A stretch of DNA of 36,785 bases, taken from Alphaproteobacteria bacterium GM202ARS2 (GTDB lineage Bacteria; Pseudomonadota; Alphaproteobacteria; GM7ARS4). A model generated the notes under the pieces. The model was not told where the DNA came from and did no database searches. It saw nothing but the letters and a program-made list of their open reading frames with translations. Where the stretch lies: the NCBI GenBank assembly GCA_014323835.1, contig JACONH010000012.1, positions 159,363-196,147 of the forward strand, given 5' to 3'. The position numbers and the translations under genes were made by a program. Shown here piece after piece: positions 24,359 through 32,865 of the stretch. Numbering within the stretch: the first letter of the stretch is position 1; each line of letters opens with the position of its first letter.

Positions 24359-26119
24359 TTGTCGAAGAATGGTGAATTACGGTCGCGCCCGGTTAAACAG
24401 GGGCGCAAGCAGGAGCGTTTGCATATTCCGTATCCGAAGGGTCGGCAAGCCGATGGCGAGTCTGTGCGTGCGTTGCGTTCTCTTTTGCTCGAGTGGGTTA
24501 AGGAGGCGCAAGAGGACGGGACGCGCTCTCTCGACAAGGAGCATTTGATAGAGATTCTGCATGTCGTGCAGGATACGTACAAGCATATATCGGCTCGTCA
24601 TATCACGGCGTTGTCGGAGCTCATGGGTCTTCCTTTGGCGCATATTTACGAGGTAGCGACATTTTATGCGCATTTTGACGTTGTTTTGGATGACGAGTCG
24701 CCGCCGCCGCCTTTGACGATTCGTGTGTGTGATAGTTTGTCGTGTGCGCTTGCGGGTGCGGAGGCTTTGTTGGCGGCTCTGCGAGCGGGCGTCGATGAAA
24801 AAGACGTGCGTGTGGTATCAGCACCTTGTATGGGGCGGTGTGACGAGGCACCGGTGGTGCAGGTGGGACAGTATCATCAGGGGCATGCCAGCACTGATAA
24901 TGTGCTGGCTTGTGTGCGTGATAAGAAAGTTGCCTGTGAGATGCCTGCTTATCAGGACTTGTCGTATTATCAGGGGCAGGGGGGGTATCGTGTTTTACAG
25001 CGGTGTTTGGCTGGGGAGTTATCCTTTGATGAGGTGGTCAAGGTTCTCGAGGACAGTGCGTTGAAGGGTATGGGCGGTGCGGGTTTTCCTGCGGGTAACA
25101 AGTGGCGTTTTGTCCGCCGTGAGCCGGGCCCTCGTCTTATGACGGTCAATGCCGATGAGGGCGAGCCGGGGACGTTCAAGGATAGGTATTATATGGAATC
25201 GACGCCGCATCGTTTTTTGGAGGGTATGTTGATAGCGGCGTGGGCGGTGGAGGCAACGGATGTTTATATTTATTTGCGAGACGAGTATCCCAGTTTGCGC
25301 CACGTTCTGAGCACGGAGCTGATTGCTTTGAAGAAGGCGGGTTTGTTGGGGTCGGTGCGTGTGCATTTACGGCGGGGTGCGGGGGCGTATATTTGTGGTG
25401 AGGAATCGGCGATGTTGTCGAGCATCGAGGGACGGCGTGGTTTTCCTTGGCACAAGCCGCCTTATATATCGTCGGTGGGTTTATTTGGTCGTCCGACGTT
25501 GAATCAGAATGTTGAGACGTTGCATTGGGTGTCTTTGGCTTTGGAGCATGGCAGTCGTTGGTTTTTGCACCATGGGGCTTCTCGTCATGTTGGCACGGAT
25601 ATGCCGCCGCGGGGTCCGCATAGTTTTTCGGTATCGGGTCGTGTCAAAAAGCCGGGGGTCAAGTTGGTTGCGGCGGGCATTACCATGAACACGTTGCTGA
25701 ATGATCATTGTGGGGGCATGCTGGACGGGCATACGTTCAAGGGCTATTTGCCGGGCGGGGCTTCGGGGGGGATTTTGCCGGCATCGATGGCGAACATTCC
25801 TCTTGATTTTGGCCAGTTGGAGAAATACGGCTGTTTTCTTGGCTCGGCGGCGGTGATTGTCTTGTCGGATAAGGATAGTATCAAGGATGTGGTTGTGAAT
25901 TTGCTCAAGTTCTTTGAGGACGAGAGCTGTGGTCAGTGCACGCCGTGTCGGGTTGGCACAGAAAAAGCCGTGCAGCTGGTGCAGCAGGACACGTGGGACG
26001 AGGGTTTACTGAACGAGCTGATAGGCGTTATGGGTGATGCGTCTATTTGTGGGCTGGGGCAGGCGGCGGGCAATCCGATACGTTGTGCCTTGCAATATTT
26101 TCGCGAAGAGTTATATTAG
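24359..26119 (+). CDS. NAD-dependent formate dehydrogenase beta subunit, NuoE-NuoF fusion
   Basis: A 586-residue diaphorase subunit passing electrons from formate oxidation to NAD+. The N-terminal NuoE-like part binds a 2Fe-2S cluster through Cys124, Cys129, Cys157 and Cys161 (VCDSLSC; APCMGRC). The NuoF-like part has the FMN/NADH motif GMGGAGFPAG at 237-246, NADEGEPGTFKDR soon after, GAGAYICGEESA, and the 4Fe-4S motif ESCGQCTPCR. The fused layout matches Fdh1B of methylotrophic alphaproteobacteria rather than the separate FdsG and FdsB subunits. Start is TTG at 24359 with GGAGG nine bases upstream. The alpha subunit follows 69 bases on. Confidence 0.92.
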   Translation: MSKNGELRSRPVKQGRKQERLHIPYPKGRQADGESVRALRSLLLEWVKEAQEDGTRSLDKEHLIEILHVVQDTYKHISARHITALSELMGLPLAHIYEVATFYAHFDVVLDDESPPPPLTIRVCDSLSCALAGAEALLAALRAGVDEKDVRVVSAPCMGRCDEAPVVQVGQYHQGHASTDNVLACVRDKKVACEMPAYQDLSYYQGQGGYRVLQRCLAGELSFDEVVKVLEDSALKGMGGAGFPAGNKWRFVRREPGPRLMTVNADEGEPGTFKDRYYMESTPHRFLEGMLIAAWAVEATDVYIYLRDEYPSLRHVLSTELIALKKAGLLGSVRVHLRRGAGAYICGEESAMLSSIEGRRGFPWHKPPYISSVGLFGRPTLNQNVETLHWVSLALEHGSRWFLHHGASRHVGTDMPPRGPHSFSVSGRVKKPGVKLVAAGITMNTLLNDHCGGMLDGHTFKGYLPGGASGGILPASMANIPLDFGQLEKYGCFLGSAAVIVLSDKDSIKDVVVNLLKFFEDESCGQCTPCRVGTEKAVQLVQQDTWDEGLLNELIGVMGDASICGLGQAAGNPIRCALQYFREELY

Positions 26120-26120
26120 C

Positions 26121-26129
26121 TGTGGATAA
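26121..26129 (-). other. Perfect DnaA-box sequence between fdh genes
   Basis: TGTGGATAA (TTATCCACA on the minus strand) lies just after the beta-subunit stop. A second perfect copy is at 22890-22898. A single box between two genes of one operon may simply be chance or a DnaA regulatory site. Confidence 0.3.
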
Positions 26130-26188
26130 AGGGGAGTTTTAAGCTTATGTTACGTGGTGACAATGACCTTTAGGGTGTGTGAATAGCT

Positions 26189-28978
26189 ATGTCTGTTTCT
26201 GGTTCGAAGAAGGTGCGTTTTACGTTGGACGGCAAGTCGGTTGAGGCTGATGCGGGTCTGTCGATATGGCAGGTTGCGCAGGCTCAGGGTTTGTTGTTGC
26301 CGCATTTGTGTTATGCGGACAAGAAGTCGTATCGTGCGGATGGCAATTGTCGGGCGTGCATGGTCGAGATAGAAGGCGAGCGCGTTCTTGCGGCGTCCTG
26401 TATTCGCAAGCCGACCGAGGGCATGGTTGTGCGGACGCAATCGAAGCGTGCTGAGACGTCACGGCGTGGCGTTATGGAGTTATTGCTGGCGGACCAACCG
26501 CCGCAGGCTCGTGCTCATGACGATGAGTCGCATTTCTGGCAGATGGCACAGCATGTGGGCATTGAGTCGAGTCGTTTTCCTCAGCGAGCGGTGAATGGGG
26601 CGCGATTGACGGATACGAGTCATGGGGCGATGGCGGTTAATCTCGATGCGTGTATTCATTGTAATTTGTGTGTGCAGGCGTGTCGCGATGTGCAGGTCAA
26701 TGATGTTATAGGCATGGCAGGGCGGGGGCACCATTCTAAGGTTGTTTTTGATATCGATGACCCGATGGGCGATAGCACGTGTGTGGCTTGCGGTGAGTGC
26801 GTGCAGGCGTGTCCGACGGGGGCTCTTATGGAGACAAGCTTATTGGATGAGAAGGGCGTGCGGGCTGTTAAAGCAGAAAAAAGTGTCGATAGTCTGTGTC
26901 CTTATTGTGGTGTTGGCTGTCAGTTGACGTTTCATGTGAAGGATGATGCGATTGTTTCTGTGGATGGTCGTGAGGGGCCGGCGAATGAGGGTCGTTTGTG
27001 TGTGAAGGGTCGTTTTGGTTTTGATTATGTCCGTCATCCGCATCGGTTGACGAAGCCGTTGATACGTAAGGAGGGTGTTGCGAAGATTGCGGACGAGAAG
27101 TTAGACCCGTCTAATCCGTTGAGTCATTTCCGTGAGGCATCGTGGGAGGAGGCGTTGGCTTATGCCAGTGGTGGTTTGCGGTCGATTCGTGATGAGCATG
27201 GAGCGGGGGCTTTGGCTGGTTTTGGCTGTGCCAAGGGTTCGAATGAGGAGGCTTATTTATTCCAGAAGATGGTGCGCACGGGTTTTGGCAGTAACAATGT
27301 TGATCATTGCACGCGTTTGTGTCATGCGTCGTCGGTTGCGGCATTGATGGAGGGTATTGGCTCGGGTGCGGTGACGGCACCGGTGTCGGAGATTAAGAAT
27401 GCGGATGTTGCGATTATTGTTGGTGCTCGTCCGTGTCAGAATCATCCGGTTGCGGCTTCGTTTATTAAGAATGCGGCAAGGCGGGGCACGCAGTTGATTG
27501 TGTTAGACCCGCGGGGTAACGAGCTGGAGCGTTATGCGCGCCATGCGGTGCAGTTCCGTCCGGGCACGGATGTGGCTTTGTTGAATGCGATGTTGCATGT
27601 GATTATCAGCGAGGGTTTGGTTGACCGTCAGTATATTGAGAAGCACACAAAGGGCTATAAGGAGCTGAGTGCGCATATTACGAGTTTTACGCCTGAGGCG
27701 ATGGCGCCGTTGTGTGGCGTTGATGCCGAGACGATACGTGCGATTGCTCGTTTGTATGCGTCTGCCAAGCGAGCGATGATTTTCTGGGGCATGGGTATTT
27801 CGCAGCATGTGCATGGCACGGATAATGCGCGTTGTTTGATAGCGTTGGCTTTGATAACGGGCAATGTTGGTCGTGCGGGGACGGGCTTGCATCCGTTGCG
27901 AGGGCAGAACAATGTGCAGGGTGCGTCGGATGCGGGCTTGATACCGATGGTGTTCCCGGATTATCAGCGAGTCGATGAGGAGAATCGTCGGTTGTTCTTT
28001 GAGAAGCTGTGGGGGACGCAGTTGGATGGCAAGCCGGGTTTGACGGTGGTTGAGATTATGCAGCATATCGATAAGGGTGCTATCAAGGGTTTGTATATTA
28101 TGGGTGAGAATCCGGCGATGTCGGATCCTGATGTTGCGCATGCTCGTGCGTGTTTGGCTCGTTTGGAGCATTTGGTTGTTCAGGATTTATTTTTGACGGA
28201 GACGGCATTTCTTGCGGATGTTGTATTGCCGGCGTCGGCATTTGCGGAGAAGAGCGGGACGTTTACGAATACGGACAGGATGGTTCAGTTGGCGCGTCCG
28301 GCTTTGGAACCGCCGGGGGAAGCGAAGCAGGATTGGTGGATTATTCAGGAGATGGCGCGGGGCATGGGTTTGAATTGGTCGTATGGGGATGTGGGCGAAG
28401 TTTACGAGGAGATGCGTTCGGCAATGCCTTCGTTGAAGGGGATTAGCTGGAAGCGTTTGCAGGCGGAGGGTTCGGTTGTGTATCCGTGCGAGACGGAAGA
28501 GCAGGCAGGTGAGGAGGTATTGTTTGCGGATGGTTTCCCGACAAAGGATGGGCGGGGTCATATTGTTGCGGCGGATGTTGTTGCGCCGGATGAGCAGACG
28601 GACGATGAGTATCCGATGGTGTTGACGACGGGTCGTTTGTTGGAGCATTGGCATACGGGGTCGATGACGAGGCGTGCGGGCATTCTCCATTCTTTGGAGC
28701 CTGTGCCGCACATTCATTTGGCTTGGGAGGATATGCGTGTGTATGGTTTGGCGGCGGGGGATAGGGTGCGTTTGACGACGAGGCGTGGGTCTTTGCAGGC
28801 ACAGGTGCGTGGGGATAAGCAGATACCGACGGGGGTTGTGTTTATGCCGTTTTGCTATGAGGAGGCGCCGATTAATTTGTTGACGAATGATGCTTTAGAT
28901 CCGCATGGCAAGATTCCTGAGGTGAAGTATTGTGCGGTGAAGTTGGAAAAGGCAGAGCAGGGCTTTGCTGTTAAGTAG
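26189..28978 (+). CDS. NAD-dependent formate dehydrogenase alpha subunit (Mo/W bis-MGD)
   Basis: A 929-residue catalytic subunit oxidising formate to CO2. The N-terminus binds a 2Fe-2S cluster (Cys41, 54, 57, 71). Two 4Fe-4S ferredoxin motifs follow (CIHCNLCVQAC; CVACGECVQACP), then CPYCGVGC with CVKG for the cluster beside the cofactor. The metal ligand is Cys378 in DHCTRLCHA, encoded by TGT at 27320-27322, so this is a cysteine and not a selenocysteine enzyme. It pairs with the fused beta subunit as an Fdh1AB-type heterodimer; in methylotrophs this type uses tungsten or molybdenum. fdhD and cofactor genes are not in the window, except possibly moeB at 17.5-18.3 kb. Confidence 0.94.
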   Translation: MSVSGSKKVRFTLDGKSVEADAGLSIWQVAQAQGLLLPHLCYADKKSYRADGNCRACMVEIEGERVLAASCIRKPTEGMVVRTQSKRAETSRRGVMELLLADQPPQARAHDDESHFWQMAQHVGIESSRFPQRAVNGARLTDTSHGAMAVNLDACIHCNLCVQACRDVQVNDVIGMAGRGHHSKVVFDIDDPMGDSTCVACGECVQACPTGALMETSLLDEKGVRAVKAEKSVDSLCPYCGVGCQLTFHVKDDAIVSVDGREGPANEGRLCVKGRFGFDYVRHPHRLTKPLIRKEGVAKIADEKLDPSNPLSHFREASWEEALAYASGGLRSIRDEHGAGALAGFGCAKGSNEEAYLFQKMVRTGFGSNNVDHCTRLCHASSVAALMEGIGSGAVTAPVSEIKNADVAIIVGARPCQNHPVAASFIKNAARRGTQLIVLDPRGNELERYARHAVQFRPGTDVALLNAMLHVIISEGLVDRQYIEKHTKGYKELSAHITSFTPEAMAPLCGVDAETIRAIARLYASAKRAMIFWGMGISQHVHGTDNARCLIALALITGNVGRAGTGLHPLRGQNNVQGASDAGLIPMVFPDYQRVDEENRRLFFEKLWGTQLDGKPGLTVVEIMQHIDKGAIKGLYIMGENPAMSDPDVAHARACLARLEHLVVQDLFLTETAFLADVVLPASAFAEKSGTFTNTDRMVQLARPALEPPGEAKQDWWIIQEMARGMGLNWSYGDVGEVYEEMRSAMPSLKGISWKRLQAEGSVVYPCETEEQAGEEVLFADGFPTKDGRGHIVAADVVAPDEQTDDEYPMVLTTGRLLEHWHTGSMTRRAGILHSLEPVPHIHLAWEDMRVYGLAAGDRVRLTTRRGSLQAQVRGDKQIPTGVVFMPFCYEEAPINLLTNDALDPHGKIPEVKYCAVKLEKAEQGFAVK

Positions 28979-29003
28979 GGGCGGGTATACAGGAGTACGT
29001 GTT

Positions 29004-29543
29004 ATGAAAAGATACGTGATGATGGGGGTTGTTGTGGCTGTTGGTTTTATGGGTGGGGGCGTTGTGTGGGCTGAGGAGCGTTTTGGGACGTTGAAGGATG
29101 TGACGTATGCCAATCAGCTGTGGAATGTATTGATAGAGGAGCGTTTGGTGGGCAGGCAGTCTTTTCAGACGGTGCCGTATGAGGGTGCGGAGCCGCATGG
29201 TTTTGTGTTGCAGACTCTCGATGGCGAAGTGCGGGTGGGGCGTGATAAGGGGCGTGTTATTGTTAAGCGTAATTATGGCCCTGAGGGTATTGATGTCGAG
29301 GCGGTTGCGAATGATCCTGTGACGTATTTGAAGGCGGTTACGGTGATGTTTCAGCGTGAGGGCTATGATGCTGATAATAAGGATTGGTTTTGGGTCAAGT
29401 ATGCGCCGAATGGGACGATTTTGACGAATCCGATGGGTGAGAAGTTGGCGGGTCGTGTGGCGAAGGGTCGTGATAAGGGATGTATTGCTTGTCACCAGAA
29501 TGCGCCGGGGGGCGATTATATTTTTAACAATGATCGTAGATAA
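29004..29543 (+). CDS. Cytochrome P460-like c-type haem protein
   Basis: A 179-residue exported protein. The signal peptide covers about residues 1-23 (hydrophobic core, then VWAEE). The mature part has the beta-rich pattern of the cytochrome P460 fold (TYANQLWNVLIEE; WFWVKYAPNG; GEKLAGRVAKG) and one haem c site, CIACH, at 160-164 near the C-terminus. P460 and cytochrome c'-beta proteins handle nitrogen oxides or hydroxylamine, or act as electron carriers; which applies is unknown. AGGAG precedes the ATG at 29004. It follows the formate dehydrogenase by 25 bases and is probably co-transcribed, but a direct role in formate oxidation is not implied because that enzyme reduces NAD+. Confidence 0.78.
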   Translation: MKRYVMMGVVVAVGFMGGGVVWAEERFGTLKDVTYANQLWNVLIEERLVGRQSFQTVPYEGAEPHGFVLQTLDGEVRVGRDKGRVIVKRNYGPEGIDVEAVANDPVTYLKAVTVMFQREGYDADNKDWFWVKYAPNGTILTNPMGEKLAGRVAKGRDKGCIACHQNAPGGDYIFNNDRR

Positions 29544-29547
29544 GGTG

Positions 29548-29619
29548 AGCGGGCGATGGGGGTCGAACCCACGACACTCGGCATGGGAAGCCGATGCTCT
29601 ACCACTGAGCTACGCCCGC
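29548..29619 (-). tRNA. tRNA-Gly (anticodon CCC)
   Basis: On the minus strand a full cloverleaf can be drawn. The acceptor GCGGGCG pairs with CGCCCGC, the D-arm is GCTC-AGTGGTA-GAGC, the anticodon stem TCGGC pairs with GCCGA around the loop TTCCCAT (anticodon CCC), and the T-arm GTGGG-TTCGACC-CCCAT has the TTCGA loop core. The discriminator base is T and CCA is not encoded. It is read opposite to its neighbours. Confidence 0.95.
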
Positions 29620-29680
29620 TTTGTTGGGGGCTATTATGTTGGGTTGGGGGTGTTCCGTCAAGGTGTGAGGCTTTAAGGCG

Positions 29681-29887
29681 ATGAATCAGGATGAGTCGTA
29701 TACGTTTGATGAGGGTTTGCTGGATATTTTGGTGTGTCCTTTGACGAAGACGCGCCTGCGTTATGATGAGGGGGCACAAGAGCTGATTAGCGATGAGGCG
29801 GGCTTGGCTTTTCCTATCCGTGAGGGTATCCCGGTGATGTTGGTGGACGAGGCACGTAAATTGGATGAGGAAAAGGGGGATAAATAA
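29681..29887 (+). CDS. Trm112/UPF0434 (YcaR-like) small protein
   Basis: A 68-residue protein with [17 protein letters not shown] near the start and [17 protein letters not shown] in the middle, the standard UPF0434/Trm112 pattern. Only one Cys of the zinc-ribbon remains, as is common in alphaproteobacterial members. Trm112-like proteins in other domains of life activate methyltransferases; the bacterial role is not settled. Confidence 0.87.
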   Translation: MNQDESYTFDEGLLDILVCPLTKTRLRYDEGAQELISDEAGLAFPIREGIPVMLVDEARKLDEEKGDK

Positions 29888-29921
29888 CAACGTGTTGCCT
29901 AGAACCTGAGAGTGAACCGAT

Positions 29922-30572
29922 ATGTCTACGCTTTTAGATAGTGATTTTATGGAGCGTGCGTCACCTGAGGCTATAAAAAAGCTGATTGCTGAGGGAGAGG
30001 ACGTAAACGCACAGGATGAGGATGGTAGGTTGCCTCTGCATGAGGCGGCGACATTAAATGGCAAGCCTGAAGTGATTAGGGTATTGGTTGAGGCGGGGGC
30101 AAATTTGCATGCACGGGATAAGGATGGCGATTCGCCTCTGCATGTGGCGGCGGGGAATAAAAATTCTGTGGTGATTAAGATATTGGTTGAGGCGGGTGCT
30201 GATGTCAATGCACAAGATAATAAAGGCTTGTCGCCCCTACATTTTTCGGCGAGGTTTAATAAAAACCGCGCAGTGACTGAGGCGTTACTGGATGCCGGAG
30301 CCGACATAAAAATAAAAGATGAAAACAGCAAGACACCTTGGGATTTAGCAATTCATGCTAAGAATTATTGGGTAGCTAAGACATTAAAGAATGCACAGTG
30401 GTCGGAAGTACTGGATAGCTTTTCGGCATGGTTGCATAAATGGTGGGAGTTATTGTTAGGAGTTTTTGCTATTTTAGCGACAGGTTTGACTACTATTTTT
30501 AAGGAGGAAATTCGAGAAATAGCACTTAGGAAATTTCCTTGGATAAAAAAAGATAAGAATAACAATAGTTGA
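29922..30572 (+). CDS. Ankyrin-repeat protein with C-terminal membrane anchor (Ank1)
   Basis: A 216-residue protein. The N-terminal LLDSDFMERASPEAI is the family start motif shared with four other ankyrin genes here. Residues 25-150 hold about four ankyrin repeats (GRLPLHEAA, DSPLHVAA, LSPLHFSA, KTPWDLA). A hydrophobic segment, LLLGVFAILATGLTTIF, near 174-190 followed by a Lys-rich tail suggests a C-terminal transmembrane anchor, unlike the exported relatives. There is no signal peptide. It ends just before the first parS-like hairpin and is convergent with dksA. Likely a protein-interaction protein; partner unknown. Confidence 0.85.
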   Translation: MSTLLDSDFMERASPEAIKKLIAEGEDVNAQDEDGRLPLHEAATLNGKPEVIRVLVEAGANLHARDKDGDSPLHVAAGNKNSVVIKILVEAGADVNAQDNKGLSPLHFSARFNKNRAVTEALLDAGADIKIKDENSKTPWDLAIHAKNYWVAKTLKNAQWSEVLDSFSAWLHKWWELLLGVFAILATGLTTIFKEEIREIALRKFPWIKKDKNNNS

Positions 30573-30596
30573 GAATGGCTAGACACTGCCACAAAT

Positions 30597-30612
30597 TGTT
30601 TCTCGTGAAACA
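30597..30612. promoter_or_regulatory. parS: parS-like site 1 (one mismatch)
   Basis: TGTTTCTCGTGAAACA, one base off the widely conserved ParB-binding site TGTTTCACGTGAAACA. Flanking AAT and ATT extend the inverted repeat to 22 bases. It lies between convergent Ank1 and dksA, where it could also act as a hairpin terminator. Confidence 0.62.
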
Positions 30613-30629
30613 ATTCCTATGCACGAGCA

Positions 30630-31061
30630 TCAATCTTTCGCGTTAGAGTAGCTGCGTTTTTGTTGTTCGTGTTTTTCTTGCGCTTCGATGCACAGGGTGG
30701 CGATGGGGCGGGCTTCTAGGCGGGATAAGCTAATCGGTTTACCAGTGTCTTGGCAGTAGCCGTATTCGTTTTTATCGATGCGTTGGATGGCTTGGTCGAT
30801 TTTGTCGATGAGTTTCAGGGCTCGTTCTTCTGAGGCGATATCGATATCGTGTTCTTCTTCGATGCTCGCCAAGTCTAGGATATCGGCGCTGGGTTGGCTG
30901 TCGTCTTGGATGTGTTCCAGCGTCTTATTGATGCCGTTATTGATGTGTTTCTTCCAGCGCAGGAGTTTCTGTCGAAAATACTCCCGTTGCTGTGGGTTCA
31001 TAAAGGCTTCGTCCTCGGAGGGCTTGTATCCTTGCGGTAGTTTGATGGTGGTATCGGTCAT
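30630..31061 (-). CDS. dksA: DksA-family transcription factor
   Basis: RNA-polymerase secondary-channel protein that works with ppGpp to adjust rRNA and amino-acid promoters. The 143 residues contain EAFMNPQQREYFRQKLLRWK, a coiled-coil with the Asp-rich tip region, and YGYCQDTGKPISLSRLEARPIATLC. The zinc finger keeps only two of the four cysteines, as is typical of alphaproteobacterial DksA. The start is uncertain: 31061 (MTDTT) is used here, 31082 or 31118 are possible, none with a clear ribosome site. It follows mutM on the same strand by about 70 bases and ends near parS-like site 1. Confidence 0.9.
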   Translation of the reverse strand: MTDTTIKLPQGYKPSEDEAFMNPQQREYFRQKLLRWKKHINNGINKTLEHIQDDSQPSADILDLASIEEEHDIDIASEERALKLIDKIDQAIQRIDKNEYGYCQDTGKPISLSRLEARPIATLCIEAQEKHEQQKRSYSNAKD

Positions 31062-31134
31062 AACGGCGGGTGGTTGTTGCATTGTGCCGTAACAAGCACA
31101 TACGTATTGCAATTTCAAGCGGGGATTTTTGACG

Positions 31135-31968
31135 TTATTTCTGGCATTGCGGGCAGAAAAACGTGCTACGTCCCTGTTGTCTGTGTTTGGTGATGGGTGT
31201 CTGGCATGTGGGGCAGGGCTGTTTGTCTTTGCCGTAGACGCAAAAGTGGTACTGAAAGTAGCCGAGTTTACCGTTGGTTTGTTTGTGGTCGCGCAGTGAG
31301 GAGCCGCCGCACTCGATGGCTTGGGTGAGGACGCGGCGGACGTGGGTGAGTAGACGGCGGGTTGTGCGGGCGTCCAGTTGGTTGCTGGGTGTGAAGGGAT
31401 GGAGGCGTGCGTGGTAGAGGGCTTCGCAGACGTAGATGTTGCCGAGTCCGCTGATAAGGTTTTGGTTCATGAGGGCGGTTTTGATGGGGGTTGTTGTTTG
31501 CTTGAGGCGAGCATGGACGTGTTGGGGAGAAAAGAGCGGATCTAGGGGGTCAGGGGCGAGGTTGGGTAGGGGTGGCGAGGATGAATCGGGGTGGACGAGT
31601 TGAATACTGCCGAAGCGTCTGGGGTCGTTAAAGGTAATGGTGTGGTGGTCGGTTTCGATGATGAGATGGTCGTGAGGCTGGCGGGGCTGTGGGGGCTTGG
31701 GTGTGTTGGGGGGTGTGGGTGTGATAGTGAGGGAGCCGGACATACCGAAGTGCATGATGAGGGTGTGTTGGTTTTTGAGGTGTATGAGGAGGTATTTTCC
31801 TCTGCGGGATAGTTTGGTTATGGTGTTGTTGGTGAGGACTTGGGCGAGGTCTTTTGGTAGGGGTGTGCGTAGTTTGTGGGTATAGATGTGGACGTGGTTG
31901 CATGTTTGGTTGAGGACGGTGTTTTGTAAGCCTCGTTTGATGGTTTCGACTTCGGGGAGTTCGGGCAT
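31135..31968 (-). CDS. mutM: Formamidopyrimidine-DNA glycosylase
   Basis: Bifunctional glycosylase/AP-lyase removing 8-oxoguanine and formamidopyrimidines. Pro2 and Glu3 of MPELPEVETIKRGL are the catalytic residues. LSRRGKYLLIHL, HFGMSGSL, NDPRRFGS and LISGLGNIYVCEALYHARLHP are conserved, and the C-terminus has the zinc finger CPTC...CPQC. 277 residues is normal. The protein is unusually rich in Thr, Pro and His because the plus strand here is very G/T rich. It is divergent from rpsT; this neighbourhood is typical of the region beside dnaA in alphaproteobacteria. Confidence 0.96.
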   Translation of the reverse strand: MPELPEVETIKRGLQNTVLNQTCNHVHIYTHKLRTPLPKDLAQVLTNNTITKLSRRGKYLLIHLKNQHTLIMHFGMSGSLTITPTPPNTPKPPQPRQPHDHLIIETDHHTITFNDPRRFGSIQLVHPDSSSPPLPNLAPDPLDPLFSPQHVHARLKQTTTPIKTALMNQNLISGLGNIYVCEALYHARLHPFTPSNQLDARTTRRLLTHVRRVLTQAIECGGSSLRDHKQTNGKLGYFQYHFCVYGKDKQPCPTCQTPITKHRQQGRSTFFCPQCQK

Positions 31969-32051
31969 GGCTCTGTTGACTTTTGTGGTGGGGGCTAGTA
32001 GGGATAGGGGGGTTAAGGGGGTGTGAGGGATTATTTTGTGTGAGGTTGATT

Positions 32052-32324
32052 ATGGCGAATATTCGTTCGGCGGCAAAGCGTATTTTGGTGAGTCGGCGTC
32101 AGGCTGAGGTGAATCGCCGTAGGCGTTCTCGTGTTCGCACGTTGATAAAGAAGGCGCATGTTGCGGTGGGTGGCGGTGACAAGAGTGCGGTGGAGCAGGT
32201 GCGTGTTGCGCAGAATGAGTTGCAGCGTGCGGTTCGTAAGGGCTTGTTGCATAAGAACACGGCTGCACGTAGGCAATCGTCGCTGGCGCGTCTGCTGAAA
32301 GGCTCGGGACTGAAAAAGAAATAA
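32052..32324 (+). CDS. rpsT: 30S ribosomal protein S20
   Basis: A 90-residue basic protein binding 16S rRNA early in 30S assembly. MANIRSAAKRI, then NRRRRSRVRTLIKKA, and HKNTAARRQSSLARLL are the family hallmarks. The frame opens at 31983, but the ATG at 32052 gives the standard N-terminus with GAGG at a good distance. In many alphaproteobacteria dnaA comes next; here a parS-like hairpin and ankyrin genes follow instead. Confidence 0.97.
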   Translation: MANIRSAAKRILVSRRQAEVNRRRRSRVRTLIKKAHVAVGGGDKSAVEQVRVAQNELQRAVRKGLLHKNTAARRQSSLARLLKGSGLKKK

Positions 32325-32329
32325 AAAAT

Positions 32330-32345
32330 TGTTTCACGAGAAACA
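32330..32345. promoter_or_regulatory. parS: parS-like site 2 (one mismatch)
   Basis: TGTTTCACGAGAAACA, the exact reverse complement of site 1 and one base off the consensus. It begins 5 bases after the rpsT stop and extends as an inverted repeat with AAT and ATT; it may also end the rpsT transcript. Confidence 0.62.
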
Positions 32346-32430
32346 ATTCCCATTTTTGTGTCTTGTTTTGTGGGGGGCAGAGTCTTAAATTGTCATAGAG
32401 TCAATTGGTATCCTAAAGTAGGAGTGTGTT

Positions 32431-32721
32431 ATGACGAGTGCCGTAAGTGACATGAGTGCTGAGCAAAGGCTTGATGCTGAGATTGCCTATGCTGACGAGC
32501 ATAGTGCGGAGCTGCTGAGGAAATATGAGGGCAGGGTCGTTGTCGTTAAGGATTGCAAAGTGGTTAAGGCGTGTGGTTCTTTTCATGATGCGGCGATTTT
32601 TGCGATGGAGCAATTTGGCGATGATGTCTATTTGATTCGTGAGATAACGCGGGTGCCGACGATGCTCCCGACAATTTTTATGCTTAGAGATTTTGCTAGA
32701 TGCTCCTACCCACAATGCTAG
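32431..32721 (+). CDS. DUF5678-like small protein
   Basis: A 96-residue protein. AYADEHSAELLRKYEGRVVVV followed by a short linker, CKVVKACGSFHDAAIFA and VYLIREI fits the DUF5678 pattern (helix, then KYxGKWVAI-like strand, then xVVAxGxSFEEA). Function unknown. AGGAG lies eight bases before the ATG. A short inverted repeat (ACCCACA with TGTGGGT, 32708-32739) overlaps the stop codon. The gene is bounded on both sides by parS-like hairpins. Confidence 0.55.
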   Translation: MTSAVSDMSAEQRLDAEIAYADEHSAELLRKYEGRVVVVKDCKVVKACGSFHDAAIFAMEQFGDDVYLIREITRVPTMLPTIFMLRDFARCSYPQC

Positions 32722-32758
32722 TTGTGTAGAAGTGTGGGTGCTTAGTGGATGAGCAAAT

Positions 32759-32774
32759 TGTTTCACATGAAACA
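32759..32774. promoter_or_regulatory. parS: parS-like site 3 (one mismatch)
   Basis: TGTTTCACATGAAACA, one central base off consensus, again inside a longer AAT...ATT inverted repeat and followed by CCTATTTTTG. It lies between the DUF5678-like gene and Ank2. Confidence 0.62.
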
Positions 32775-32865
32775 ATTCCTATTTTTGTGATGTGTGTCTT
32801 GTTTTGTTCTTTTTTGTAGCTTATATTGTTCGTGGGGTTTGGTTTTAAGCGGAGAGGATAGAGCG

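Noticed and set aside
27320..27322. Possible selenocysteine at the formate dehydrogenase active site
   Set aside because: The codon is TGT (Cys378), not TGA, and the reading frame is uninterrupted.
27503..28171. 222-codon minus-strand open frame within the formate dehydrogenase alpha gene
   Set aside because: Arg/Thr/His-rich shadow created by the strongly G/T-skewed coding strand; many similar shadows occur on the minus strand across 23-29 kb.
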